From: Nocardioides ferulae
GTDB taxonomy: Bacteria > Actinomycetota > Actinomycetes > Propionibacteriales > Nocardioidaceae
Reading direction: 5' to 3'
NCBI RefSeq assembly: GCF_003660455.1
Contig: NZ_QZVR01000002.1
Span: 1 to 64,000, forward strand
Length of the DNA: 64,000 nt
Position 1 is the stretch's first letter, and each line of letters begins with the position of its first letter. A program made the position numbers and the translations under genes. This document shows, piece by piece, positions 37,272 through 45,516 of this stretch. Under the pieces are notes generated by a model. It made no database searches and was not told where the DNA came from. It worked only from the letters and a program-made list of their open reading frames with translations.

Positions 37272-38099
37272 GTGAACGCTAACAACGTCGAAGAGCTGGT
37301 GCACCAGCACCTGCCGCTGGTCGGCCACATCGTCCGCGAGACCCTGAGCCGGGTTCCCAGCCACGTGGACCGGGACGACCTCACCTCCGCCGGCCTGTTC
37401 GCGCTGGCCCAGGCCGCCCAGGGCTTCGACGCCGAGCGCGGCGTCCCGTTCACCGCGTACGCCGCTCAGCGGATCCGCGGCGGGATCCTCGACGAGCTCC
37501 GTGGTCGCGACTGGGCGTCGCGGTCGGTGCGCCGCCGGGCCCGCGAGCTCGAGGTCACCCGCTCCCAGCTGGCGGTCACCTTGGGACGGGTCCCCACCAA
37601 CGCGGACGTCGCCAGTGCCACCGGCCTGAGCGAGCAGCAGGTCGCCGAGAGCGACGACGACGTCTCGCGGGCCCAGGTGTTCTCGCTGGACGCCGGGGAG
37701 GGCGCCCTCGCCGAGGTCCTGATCAGCGCGTTCCCCGACCCGGCCGCCGCCGCCGAGCACCAGGAGCGGCTCACCTACCTCGTGGCCGCGATCGCCGAGC
37801 TCCCGGACCGGATGCGCACGGTGGTCGAGGAGTACTTCCTCGCGGAGCGCCCGATGGCCGAGATCGCCGCCGAGCTGGGCGTCACCGAGTCCCGGATCTC
37901 GCAGATCCGGGCCGAGGCGCTGGTGCTGCTGCGCGAGGTCTTCGCCCGCGAGCTGGAGCCCGGGATCGCGACCGCCCCGGCGCCGCGCCCGGGTGGCTGC
38001 GCCGCCCGCCGTCGCGAGGCCTACCACGACGCCGTCCGGGCCCGCCTGGCCGGCTCCAGCGATTCTCGCGCCGCCCGGCCGCTGGCGGCGACGGCCTGA
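37272..38099 (+). CDS. FliA/WhiG-like (sigma-28 type) RNA polymerase sigma factor
   Basis: This 275-residue sigma factor has region 2 (LVHQHLPLVGHIV, then DDLTSAGLFALAQAAQGFDAE and FTAYAAQRIRGGILDELRGRDWASRSVRR), region 3 (RSQLAVTLGRVPTNADVASATGL) and region 4 (LPDRMRTVVEEYFLAERPMAEIAAELGVTESRISQIRAEALVLL). These match sigma-28 proteins that control flagellar genes in motile bacteria and sporulation (WhiG) in Streptomyces. CAAACT lies seven bases before the GTG. The 271-base upstream region contains no other gene I can see. It sits between DUF4233 and ndk, an unusual place, so it was probably inserted. An orphan soluble chemoreceptor at 15 kb fits a motility role. Confidence 0.88.
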   Translation: MNANNVEELVHQHLPLVGHIVRETLSRVPSHVDRDDLTSAGLFALAQAAQGFDAERGVPFTAYAAQRIRGGILDELRGRDWASRSVRRRARELEVTRSQLAVTLGRVPTNADVASATGLSEQQVAESDDDVSRAQVFSLDAGEGALAEVLISAFPDPAAAAEHQERLTYLVAAIAELPDRMRTVVEEYFLAERPMAEIAAELGVTESRISQIRAEALVLLREVFARELEPGIATAPAPRPGGCAARRREAYHDAVRARLAGSSDSRAARPLAATA

Positions 38100-38191
38100 T
38101 CGCACCCCGCGCACGCCGGCGACGACCGTGGCGAGCGCCGGGTCCAGCTGTGCGTGAAGTGGCCGCGACGCCGGACGCTAGGGTCAGGCTC

Positions 38192-38611
38192 ATGAGCGGA
38201 ACGACTGCCGAGCGCACCCTGGTCCTCCTCAAGCCCGACGCCGTCGCACGCGGGCTGTCCGGGCGGATCCTGGCGCGTTACGAGGACAAGGGACTGCGGA
38301 TCGTCGCGATGGAGCAGCGCACCATCGACGCCGCCGTCGCCGACCGGCACTACGCCGAGCACGTCGAGAAGGCGTTCTACCCGCCGCTGCGCGACTTCGT
38401 CACCAGCGGCCCGCTCGTCGCGGTGGTGCTCGAGGGTGAGCACGCGGTCGAGATCGTGCGCGCGCTCAACGGCGCCACCGACGGCAGCAAGGCCGCTCCG
38501 GGCACGATCCGCGGAGACCTCTCGCTCTCCAACCGCGAGAACCTCGTGCACGGCTCCGACTCGACCGAGTCCGCCGCCCGCGAGATCGGGATCTGGTTCC
38601 CCGGGCTCTGA
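38192..38611 (+). CDS. ndk: Nucleoside diphosphate kinase
   Basis: This 139-residue enzyme matches the family length. It has TLVLLKPDAVARGLSGRILARYEDKG, then PLVAVVLEG, and the active-site His in RENLVHGSDSTESAAREI. It transfers the gamma-phosphate of ATP to NDPs through phospho-His. TAGGGT lies seven bases before the ATG at 38192 and there is no Shine-Dalgarno, so a leaderless mRNA is likely. It stands upstream of the mre cluster in the usual actinobacterial order. Confidence 0.96.
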   Translation: MSGTTAERTLVLLKPDAVARGLSGRILARYEDKGLRIVAMEQRTIDAAVADRHYAEHVEKAFYPPLRDFVTSGPLVAVVLEGEHAVEIVRALNGATDGSKAAPGTIRGDLSLSNRENLVHGSDSTESAAREIGIWFPGL

Positions 38612-38784
38612 CCTGCTGAACTCAGCCGTCTCCCCGCGGCAGCCCGATCCGGGCTGATCCGTCGCGCCCGGCCCGCGGGCGTGTCCTGCCGCTCGCGCGC
38701 GCCCGCGCTGCCTAGCCTATGAGTCACTCCACTCACAGGGCTCACACGAGTTCTCACCAGCACCAGGGCACCCGAGGCGGCACC

Positions 38785-39813
38785 ATGGCGAACAGCTTCA
38801 TCGGCCGGGACATGGCCGTTGACCTCGGCACCGCCAACACGCTCGTCTACGTGCGCGGCAAGGGGGTGCTGCTCGACGAGCCGAGCGTGGTCGCCCTCAA
38901 CTCCGGCAGCGGCGAGATCCTCGCGGTCGGCCACGAGGCCAAGCGGATGATCGGGCGCACGCCCGACAACATCACCGCGATCCGGCCGCTCAAGGACGGC
39001 GTGATCGCCGACTTCGAGGCCACCGAGCAGATGCTGCGGTTCTTCATCACCCGCGTGCACCGCCGCCGCTACTTCGCCAAGCCGCGGATGGTCATCTGCG
39101 TGCCGAGCGGCATCACCGCGGTCGAGCAGCGCGCGGTCAAGGAGGCCGGCTACCAGGCCGGCGCCCGGCGGGTCTACATCGTCGAGGAGCCGATGGCCGC
39201 CGCGATCGGGGCCGGCCTGCCGGTGCACCAGGCCACCGGCAACATGGTCGTCGACGTCGGCGGCGGCACCACGGAGGTCGCGGTGATCTCCCTGGGCGGC
39301 ATCGTCACCTCGCTGTCGATCCGCACCGCCGGCGACGACCTCGACGCCGCGATCGTGGCGTGGATGAAGAAGGAGTACTCCCTCATGCTCGGCGAGCGCA
39401 CCGCCGAGGAGGTCAAGATGACGCTCGGCTCGGCGTTCCCGCTCGCCGACGAGCCCGAGGCCGAGATCCGCGGCCGCGACATGGTCTCCGGGCTGCCGCG
39501 CACCGTGGTGGTCTCCAGCGCCGAGGTCCGCCAAGCGCTCGAGGAGCCGCTGCACGCGATCGTCGACGCGGTCCGCACCACCCTCGACCAGACACCGCCT
39601 GAGCTGGCCGGAGACATCATGGACCGCGGCATCGTGCTCACCGGCGGCGGCGCGCTGCTGCGCGGGCTCGACGAGCGGCTGCGTCACGAGACCGGCATGC
39701 CGGTGCACATCGCCGAGGACCCGCTCTCCTCGGTCGCGCTCGGCGCCGGCAAGTGCGTCGAGGAGTTCGAGGCGCTCCAGCAGGTGCTGGTCACCGAGCC
39801 GAGGCGCTACTGA
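38785..39813 (+). CDS. mreB: Rod-shape-determining protein MreB
   Basis: This 342-residue actin homologue starts with the N-terminal membrane-binding and phosphate-1 region FIGRDMAVDLGTANTLVYV. It has phosphate-2 MVVDVGGGTTEVAVISLGG, the adenosine motif GIVLTGGGALLRGLDERL, and connect motifs such as YIVEEPMAAAIGAGLP. MreB filaments direct lateral wall synthesis or, in many actinobacteria, sporulation. TAGCCT at 38713-38718 is a likely -10 with a leader of about 60 bases, and GAGG precedes the ATG. It overlaps mreC by one base, beginning a tightly packed elongation operon. Confidence 0.96.
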   Translation: MANSFIGRDMAVDLGTANTLVYVRGKGVLLDEPSVVALNSGSGEILAVGHEAKRMIGRTPDNITAIRPLKDGVIADFEATEQMLRFFITRVHRRRYFAKPRMVICVPSGITAVEQRAVKEAGYQAGARRVYIVEEPMAAAIGAGLPVHQATGNMVVDVGGGTTEVAVISLGGIVTSLSIRTAGDDLDAAIVAWMKKEYSLMLGERTAEEVKMTLGSAFPLADEPEAEIRGRDMVSGLPRTVVVSSAEVRQALEEPLHAIVDAVRTTLDQTPPELAGDIMDRGIVLTGGGALLRGLDERLRHETGMPVHIAEDPLSSVALGAGKCVEEFEALQQVLVTEPRRY

Positions 39814-40745
39814 TGACCGCACCCGACCGGCGCGAGCGCCGCTGGCGTGCCACCGATCGCCCCGACGACCGCGGACGTCCGCCCGGCTCGCTCGTCGTGG
39901 CGCTGCTGCTGGCCTGCGCCACGCTGATCACCCTCGACTACCGCGGCGGCGCCGACTCGCCGCTCGAACCGGCCCGCCGCGCACTCGGCGAGGTCGTGGG
40001 CCCCGCAGAGACCGCCGCCGCGGCCGCGGTGCGCCCCTTCACCGCCGTACCCGACTGGTTTCGCAGCCACGACTCGCTCCGCGAGGACCTCGACGACCTC
40101 GAGGCCGAGAACGCGGCCCTACGTGCCCAGCTGCGCAGCTCCGGCGTCGACCGCAACCGCCTCGAGGAGTACGACGGCCTGACCACCGCCGCGCGCGACC
40201 TCGGCAGGGCGCTGGTCCCGGCGCGGGTGGTCGGCATGGGCCCCTCGCAGTCGTTCTCGCGCACCGTGACCATCGACGCGGGCTCCGAGGCCGGGCTGAC
40301 CCCCGACCTCACCGTGCTCAACGACGACGGCCTGGTCGGTCGCATCCTGCGGGTCACCCGCACCACGGCGACCGTGCTCCTGATCGTCGACCCCGGCTCC
40401 ACCGTCGGCGGCCGGGTGGGCGACAGCATGGAGGTCGGCTTCCTCACCGGCCGTGACGAGATCGGCGACGGCGGGCTGCTCGACCTCGAGCTCGTCGACG
40501 AGTCGGTGGTGCCGGCCCGCGATGCCCCCGTGCTGACCTGGGGCAGCGAGGGCGGCGCGCCCTATGTCGCCGGGGTGCCGATCGGGCGGGTCACCCGGGT
40601 CTACAGCGACGTGCGCGAGACCACTCAGCGCGCGGTGATCGAGCCCTACGTCGACTTCGGCGCCCTCGACGTCGTCGGGGTCGTGGTCGCCTCGGGCAGC
40701 GACTCCGACCGGGCCGTGGTCGAGGCCGACGGGAGCCTGCGATGA
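39813..40745 (+). CDS. mreC: Rod-shape-determining protein MreC
   Basis: This 310-residue protein has one N-terminal span (SLVVALLLACATLITLDY) and a coiled coil (LREDLDDLEAENAALRAQL). The MreC beta-barrel domains follow: VVGMGPSQSFSRTVTIDAGSEAG, NDDGLVGRILRVT and VLLIVDPGSTVGGRV. It scaffolds MreB, MreD and the PBP2-RodA synthase in the periplasmic space. The ATG shares one base with the mreB stop. Its own stop overlaps the ATG of a 37-codon ORF (ATGA), which in turn overlaps mreD, so the operon stays translationally continuous. Confidence 0.95.
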   Translation: MTAPDRRERRWRATDRPDDRGRPPGSLVVALLLACATLITLDYRGGADSPLEPARRALGEVVGPAETAAAAAVRPFTAVPDWFRSHDSLREDLDDLEAENAALRAQLRSSGVDRNRLEEYDGLTTAARDLGRALVPARVVGMGPSQSFSRTVTIDAGSEAGLTPDLTVLNDDGLVGRILRVTRTTATVLLIVDPGSTVGGRVGDSMEVGFLTGRDEIGDGGLLDLELVDESVVPARDAPVLTWGSEGGAPYVAGVPIGRVTRVYSDVRETTQRAVIEPYVDFGALDVVGVVVASGSDSDRAVVEADGSLR

Positions 40746-40855
40746 AGCACCCCGCGACGCCGCTCGCGTCCCCCGCTGCGCTCCTCCCGCTCACGCCGCC
40801 GCGGGGACCCCGGAACCACCCCACGATGCTGGCCGGGCGGGTGAGCCAGCGGTGA
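40742..40855 (+). CDS. Small ORF (37 aa) bridging mreC and mreD
   Basis: ATG at 40742 overlaps the mreC stop as ATGA. The frame runs 37 codons without interruption and its TGA (40853-40855) overlaps the mreD GTG as GTGA. The product is Pro-rich and basic (MKHPATPLASPAALLPLTPP, then RGPRNHP and a GRVSQR end) with no predicted span or known domain. Every other junction from mreB through mrdA overlaps by one to four bases, so this frame exactly restores coupling across an otherwise odd 106-base gap. It may be a real peptide or only a coupling bridge. Its GC-repeat-like DNA could be a decayed intergenic repeat. Confidence 0.45.
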   Translation: MKHPATPLASPAALLPLTPPRGPRNHPTMLAGRVSQR

Positions 40856-41364
40856 CGGGCGTGCGGATCGTGCTCTCCGCGCTCGCGCTGGCCGTGGCAC
40901 TGGTGCTGCAGGTCACGGTCTTCTCCCACCTGGCCTGGCAGGGGGTGGTGCCCAACCTGTGTCTGCTGCTGGTGGTCGCCACCGCCCTCGTCCGCGGCGC
41001 CCAGCCCGCCATGCTGCTCGGCTTCGCCGGCGGACTGCTGCTCGACCTCGCCCCACCCGCCGACCACGTCGCCGGCCGCTGGGCGCTGGCGCTGGTCCTG
41101 GTCGGCTACGTCGCGGGCCGGATGCGTCAGGACACCCGGCCCACCGCCGTCGCGGTGGTCGCGACCGTGGCTGCCTGCTCGTTCGTGGGCACGTCGGTGT
41201 TCGCGCTCTCCGGGCTGCTCCTCGAGCCGCACGCACCCGGCGTCCCGCACCTGCTCGCCGTGATCGGCGTGGCCGTGGTCTGGGACGTCGCACTGACGCC
41301 CTTCGTGCTGCCCGCCGCGATGGCCGGCTTCCGACGGCTCGACCCGCAGCGGGTGCCCGCCTGA
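40852..41364 (+). CDS. mreD: Rod-shape-determining protein MreD
   Basis: This 170-residue integral membrane protein has about five spans (VRIVLSALALAVALVLQVTVF, then VVPNLCLLLVVATALV, MLLGFAGGLLLDLAPP with the typical MreD GLLLDL motif, WALALVLVGYVAG and VVATVAACSFVGTSVFAL). It is part of the elongasome with MreB, MreC, PBP2 and RodA. The GTG overlaps the stop of the small ORF and the gene shares one base with mrdA. Length and position are standard. Confidence 0.92.
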   Translation: MTGVRIVLSALALAVALVLQVTVFSHLAWQGVVPNLCLLLVVATALVRGAQPAMLLGFAGGLLLDLAPPADHVAGRWALALVLVGYVAGRMRQDTRPTAVAVVATVAACSFVGTSVFALSGLLLEPHAPGVPHLLAVIGVAVVWDVALTPFVLPAAMAGFRRLDPQRVPA

Positions 41365-43511
41365 TGGCCGCCCGGCCCGACCCGGGCACCGCGTCGCGCA
41401 AGAGCCGCCTGCGCCTGGTCGTGGTGCAGGCCCTGGTGTTCTCGCTGTTCGCCACGCTGTTCGCGCGGCTCTACTACCTCCAGGTGGTCAGCGGTGAGGA
41501 GTACACCGCCCAGGCCGCCTCGCAGTCGGTGCGCGACATCGTCGTGCAGCCGCAGCGCGGGCTGATCGTCGACGCCCAGGGCCGCCCGCTGGTCACCAAC
41601 CGCACCGCGTGGGCGGTCTCGGTCGACCGCACCGTACTCGGCAAGCTCGACGAGGCCAAGCAGGCCAAGCTCCTCGACCGGCTCGGCGAGGTCGTCGGCG
41701 TGCGCCCGTCGCGCATCGCCGCCCGGCTGCTCGACTGCGGAGACGACGGCAGCACCCCCGGCACCTGCTGGAACGGCTCGCCCTACCAGCCCGTCCCGGT
41801 GGCCACCGACGTCGACAAGGCCGTCGCACTGCGCATCCGTGAGCAGCCCGAGGACTTCCCGGCGGTGCTGGCCGAGGAGCAGACGGTCCGCGACTACCCG
41901 CGCCCCTTCGGCCTCAACGCGGCCCACCTGCTCGGCTACCTCAGCCCGATCACCGAGGAGGAGTTCGACGCCGCCCAGGAGTCCGGCGACCGCTCGGTCA
42001 ACGGGGCCTCCGCCGTCGGCCGCGCGGGCCTGGAGAAGCAGTACGACCGCTGGCTGCGCGGCATGCCCGGCTACCGCAGCGTCGCGGTCGACTCGATGGG
42101 CCGGGTGCTCGGCGACGACGGCGAGGTCGAGAGCCAGCCCGGCGACACCCTGGTCACCTCGATCGACGCCAAGGTCCAGGGCGTGGTCGAGCGTCAGCTG
42201 GCCGACACCATCACCACCGCACGGCAGACCCGCGACACCGTCACCGGCCGCAACTACGTGGCCGACTCCGGCGCTGCCGTGGTGCTGGAGGCGCGCACCG
42301 GCAGGGTGGTCGCGATGGCCAGCCAGCCGACGTACGACCCCGGCGTGTGGGTGGGGGGCATCTCCGAGCGGCAGCTGCGCCGGCTCTACTCCGAGGCCGC
42401 CGGCACCCCGCTGCTGTCCCGAGCCACCCAGGGCCAGTTCGCGCCCGGCTCGACCTGGAAGCCGTTCATGACCGCGGGCGCCCTCACCAACGGCTACGGC
42501 ACCGACACCCGGCTCGACTGCTCCTCGGGCTTCGCCGTGGGCAACCGGGTGTTCAAGAACTACGAGTCCGGTGCCTACGGCTACATCGGCTTCGACAAGG
42601 CCCTCGAGGTCTCGTGCAACACCTTCTTCTACCGCGTCGGCTTCGACTTCTGGCAGCGGTTCGGCTCCGACGTGGCCGACGTCGACGCCCGTGACCCGCT
42701 CGTCGAGGAGGCCCAGGAGTTCGGCTTCGGCGCCGAGACCGGCATCGACCTGCCCGGCGAGGCCCCCGGCCGGATCGCCGACCGGCAGTGGAAGCGCGAC
42801 TACTACGAGTCGATGAAGGACTACTACTGCGGCATCGCCGAGCAGCCGCAGGACCACCCCGACAACGAGGGGATCAGCGACTTCGTCTACCTGTTCGCGC
42901 GAGAGTTCTGCGTCGAGGGCTACGCCTACCGGGCCGGCGACGCGGTCAACTTCTCGATCGGCCAGGGCGACACGATCGTCACGCCGCTCCAGCTGGCCCG
43001 GGCGTACGCCGCGCTGGTCAACGGCGGCGACCTCTACGCGCCGCGGGTGGCCAAGGCGATCGTCGCCGCCGATGGGCGGCTGCTGCGACGGGTGCCGCCG
43101 AAGAAGGTCGGCACCGTCGACGTCCCGCAGCGGGTGCTCGACTACATCGACACCGCCCTGAAGGGCGTCACCCGGCAGGGCACGATGGCCTGGCGGATGG
43201 GCGGCTTCCCGCTCGACGACGTGGTGGTCCGCTCCAAGACGGGCTCGGCCGAGGTGCACGGCAAGCAGTCGACGTCGTGGGTGGCGTCGTACTCCGAGGA
43301 CTACGTCGTGGTGATGATGGTCAGCCAGGGCGGCACCGGCTCCGGCACCTCCGGCCCGGCGGTCCGGGCGATCTGGGAGGCGCTCTACGGCATCGAGGGC
43401 GATCAGGTGCGCCCGGAGCGGGCCGCGATCCCCGGCGTGGTCGCCTCCGACCGGCTGCCGACGTTCCTGCGCGACGGCTCGATCATGCCGCCCGCGCGGC
43501 GGGAGGACTGA
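41364..43511 (+). CDS. mrdA: Penicillin-binding protein 2, elongation transpeptidase
   Basis: This 715-residue class B PBP has one N-terminal span (LVVVQALVFSLFATLFARLYYL), a pedestal domain (QPQRGLIVDAQGRPLVTNRT), and a transpeptidase domain with Ser363 in APGSTWKPF, the SxN motif in VSCNTFFYRVG near 418 and KTG at 625-627 in SKTGSAEVHG. It cross-links peptidoglycan with RodA during elongation. An extra stretch around residues 475-520 (KDYYCGIAEQPQDHPDNEG) between SxN and KTG contains two Cys and looks like a lineage-specific loop. The ATG shares one base with the mreD stop. Confidence 0.95.
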   Translation: MAARPDPGTASRKSRLRLVVVQALVFSLFATLFARLYYLQVVSGEEYTAQAASQSVRDIVVQPQRGLIVDAQGRPLVTNRTAWAVSVDRTVLGKLDEAKQAKLLDRLGEVVGVRPSRIAARLLDCGDDGSTPGTCWNGSPYQPVPVATDVDKAVALRIREQPEDFPAVLAEEQTVRDYPRPFGLNAAHLLGYLSPITEEEFDAAQESGDRSVNGASAVGRAGLEKQYDRWLRGMPGYRSVAVDSMGRVLGDDGEVESQPGDTLVTSIDAKVQGVVERQLADTITTARQTRDTVTGRNYVADSGAAVVLEARTGRVVAMASQPTYDPGVWVGGISERQLRRLYSEAAGTPLLSRATQGQFAPGSTWKPFMTAGALTNGYGTDTRLDCSSGFAVGNRVFKNYESGAYGYIGFDKALEVSCNTFFYRVGFDFWQRFGSDVADVDARDPLVEEAQEFGFGAETGIDLPGEAPGRIADRQWKRDYYESMKDYYCGIAEQPQDHPDNEGISDFVYLFAREFCVEGYAYRAGDAVNFSIGQGDTIVTPLQLARAYAALVNGGDLYAPRVAKAIVAADGRLLRRVPPKKVGTVDVPQRVLDYIDTALKGVTRQGTMAWRMGGFPLDDVVVRSKTGSAEVHGKQSTSWVASYSEDYVVVMMVSQGGTGSGTSGPAVRAIWEALYGIEGDQVRPERAAIPGVVASDRLPTFLRDGSIMPPARRED

Positions 43512-43512
43512 G

Positions 43513-44706
43513 ATGGCTGCTCCACGACCAGCTGCGCGCATCGCTCGGCTGCGTGCCCCCGGCGTCGACTGGCTGCTGATGCTGGCCACCTCGGCGCTCG
43601 TGGTGGTCGGCACGCTGCTGGTGTGGTCGGCCACCAGCAACCGCGATGCGCTCACCGGGGGCGACCCGCGCGCCTATCTGGAGAAGCACGTCGTGAACGT
43701 GGCCATCGGCGTGGTGCTGATGGTGCTGGTGATGGCCACCGACCACCGCTGGGTGCGGATCGTCGCGCCGCTGGTCTACCTCGCCTCGCTGGTGGGACTG
43801 GTGCTCGTGCTGACCATGGGCACCACGATCAACGGTTCGCGTTCGTGGGTGCAGGTGGCCGGCATGTCGATCCAGCCCTCGGAGTTCGCCAAGCTCGCGG
43901 TGGTCATCGGCATGGCGCTGGTCGTCGCCGAGCGGGCCGAGGGCCGGTGGCGGGCGCGGGTGGGCAGTGTCGAGGTGCTCGGCATGCTGGCGATCGCGGC
44001 GGTCCCGACCGTGCTGATCCTGCTCCAGCCCGACCTCGGCACGATGCTGGTGCTCTCGGCCACGGTGTTCGGGGTGCTCGCGGTGGCCGGCGCGCCGCGG
44101 CGCTGGCTGCTGCTGTTGGCCGGCGGCGGGGCGGCCGCGGCCGTGGCCGCCGTCGCGGCGGGAGTGCTCGAGGACTACCAGGTCGACCGGTTCCTCGCGT
44201 TCACCGACCCCGACCTCGACCCCCGTGGCGCCGGCTACAACGTCGAGCAGGCACGCATCGCGGTCGGCAACGGCGGCCTGTTCGGCCAGGGCCTCTTCGA
44301 CGGGTCGCAGACCCGAGCCGGCTTCGTGCCCGAGCAGCACACCGACTTCATTTTCACCGTCGCGGGGGAGGAGCTCGGCCTGGTCGGCGCCGGAGCCCTG
44401 ATCGGGCTGCTGGTGGTCGTGCTGTGGCGGGCGCTCGCCATCGCCTACCGCACCGACGACGTGTTCGGCCGGGTGGCCGCGGCCGGGATCGCCTGCTGGT
44501 TCGGCTTCCAGGCCTTCCAGAACATCGGCATGTGCCTGGGCATCATGCCGGTCACCGGCGTGCCGCTGCCGTTCGTGTCCTACGGCGGCAGCTCGATGTT
44601 CGCCAGTCTCCTCGCGGTGGGGCTGCTGCAGAACATCCACCTGCGCAGCACGACCCCCGAGCCGGCCCGCTACACCGCGGCGCCCCGGGTGCTCACCGTC
44701 CGCTGA
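43513..44706 (+). CDS. rodA: Peptidoglycan glycosyltransferase RodA (SEDS family)
   Basis: This 397-residue protein has about ten spans and the SEDS signatures SWVQVAGMSIQPSEFAKLAVVIGMAL, LLQPDLGTMLVLSATVFGVL, GLFGQGLFDGSQTRAGFVPEQHTDFIF with the catalytic-loop Glu/Gln/His, and GVPLPFVSYGGSSMFASLLAVGLL. With PBP2 it polymerises glycan strands for elongation. It starts two bases after mrdA and closes the operon. The last 14 bases overlap the 3' end of the convergent hydrolase gene. Confidence 0.95.
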   Translation: MAAPRPAARIARLRAPGVDWLLMLATSALVVVGTLLVWSATSNRDALTGGDPRAYLEKHVVNVAIGVVLMVLVMATDHRWVRIVAPLVYLASLVGLVLVLTMGTTINGSRSWVQVAGMSIQPSEFAKLAVVIGMALVVAERAEGRWRARVGSVEVLGMLAIAAVPTVLILLQPDLGTMLVLSATVFGVLAVAGAPRRWLLLLAGGGAAAAVAAVAAGVLEDYQVDRFLAFTDPDLDPRGAGYNVEQARIAVGNGGLFGQGLFDGSQTRAGFVPEQHTDFIFTVAGEELGLVGAGALIGLLVVVLWRALAIAYRTDDVFGRVAAAGIACWFGFQAFQNIGMCLGIMPVTGVPLPFVSYGGSSMFASLLAVGLLQNIHLRSTTPEPARYTAAPRVLTVR

Positions 44707-45445
44707 GCCCGGAGCCGGTCGAGGCCTGGCCGGCGACCGCCAGCAGCCGGGCCAGCTCGGCTGGACGACTGAACATCGGCCAGTGGCCCGAGTCGAGGTC
44801 GACCAGCTCCACCTGGTGCGCGGCGGCCAGCTCGGGGACGTCGCCGGAGTCGATCCACGCCCGCGCCTGCTCGGGGGAGAACTCCGGGCAGACCACGACC
44901 ACCGGTACGTCGAACCGGCGCTCGTCGCGCAGCCGGACCAGCCCCTTGGTCACGCTGGCCGGCACCGGGACCGCCCGGGCCTCGAACCGGCGCCGTGCGC
45001 TCTCGTCGAGGTCGGCGGAGTCGGGGCCCTCGAACGGCTCCCAGCCGGGGAAGGGCACCAGCCCGTCCACCGGCTCGAAGAAGTCGGCGTAGGGCTGGCC
45101 GTCGGTCCACGGGAAGCCCCCGATCAGCACGACCGCGCCCACCTTGTCCGGCCGGGCGTCGGCCGCCATCCAGGCCAGCGAGCACGCGGCGGAGTGTCCG
45201 ACCAGCACCGGGCGTCCGGAGGCGGCGTCCACGGCGGCGACCACAGCCGCCACCTGGTCCTCGAGGGTGGCTGCCCCGGGCCCGGCGCCCTGGCCGGGAA
45301 GGTCGACGGGGACGCCGCGCACGCCGGCCGCCGCGAGCGGCGGCAGCACGTCGTCCCATGCGGTCGCGTCGAGCCACAACCCGGCGATCAGGAGCACCTC
45401 CGGGTGCGCGCGGCGGTCGGTCTGGTGGGGGGTCGTCTCGGTCAT
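44693..45445 (-). CDS. Alpha/beta hydrolase
   Basis: This 250-residue protein has the canonical fold: VLLIAGLWLDATAWDDVLPPL, nucleophile Ser in PVLVGHSAACSLAWMAA near residue 96, the acid in VVVVCPEFSPEQAR and the His in LVDLDSGHWPMFSRPAEL near the end. It resembles small esterases such as proline iminopeptidase or haloperoxidase-like enzymes; the substrate is unknown. The ATG at 45443-45445 lies seven bases after TAGCGT, so I preferred it to the GTG three codons upstream. It is divergent from a YafY/WYL regulator with only 71 bases between starts, suggesting local control. Confidence 0.88.
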   Translation of the reverse strand: MTETTPHQTDRRAHPEVLLIAGLWLDATAWDDVLPPLAAAGVRGVPVDLPGQGAGPGAATLEDQVAAVVAAVDAASGRPVLVGHSAACSLAWMAADARPDKVGAVVLIGGFPWTDGQPYADFFEPVDGLVPFPGWEPFEGPDSADLDESARRRFEARAVPVPASVTKGLVRLRDERRFDVPVVVVCPEFSPEQARAWIDSGDVPELAAAHQVELVDLDSGHWPMFSRPAELARLLAVAGQASTGSGLSGR

Positions 45446-45452
45446 GACACCC

Positions 45453-45510
45453 ACGCTAGGGGTGGTTGCGGACGTTCTGCTTCCGGTATGTCCGGAGCTG
45501 GTCCTATCGT
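45453..45510. promoter_or_regulatory. Divergent leaderless promoters of the hydrolase and YafY-like regulator
   Basis: TAGCGT on the minus strand (45453-45458) and TATCGT on the plus strand (45505-45510) are the two -10 hexamers, seven and six bases before their starts. The 46 bases between must hold both -35 regions and contain the repeated TCCGG in TCCGGTATGTCCGGA, a candidate operator for the regulator. Confidence 0.55.
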
Positions 45511-45516
45511 GAGGGG

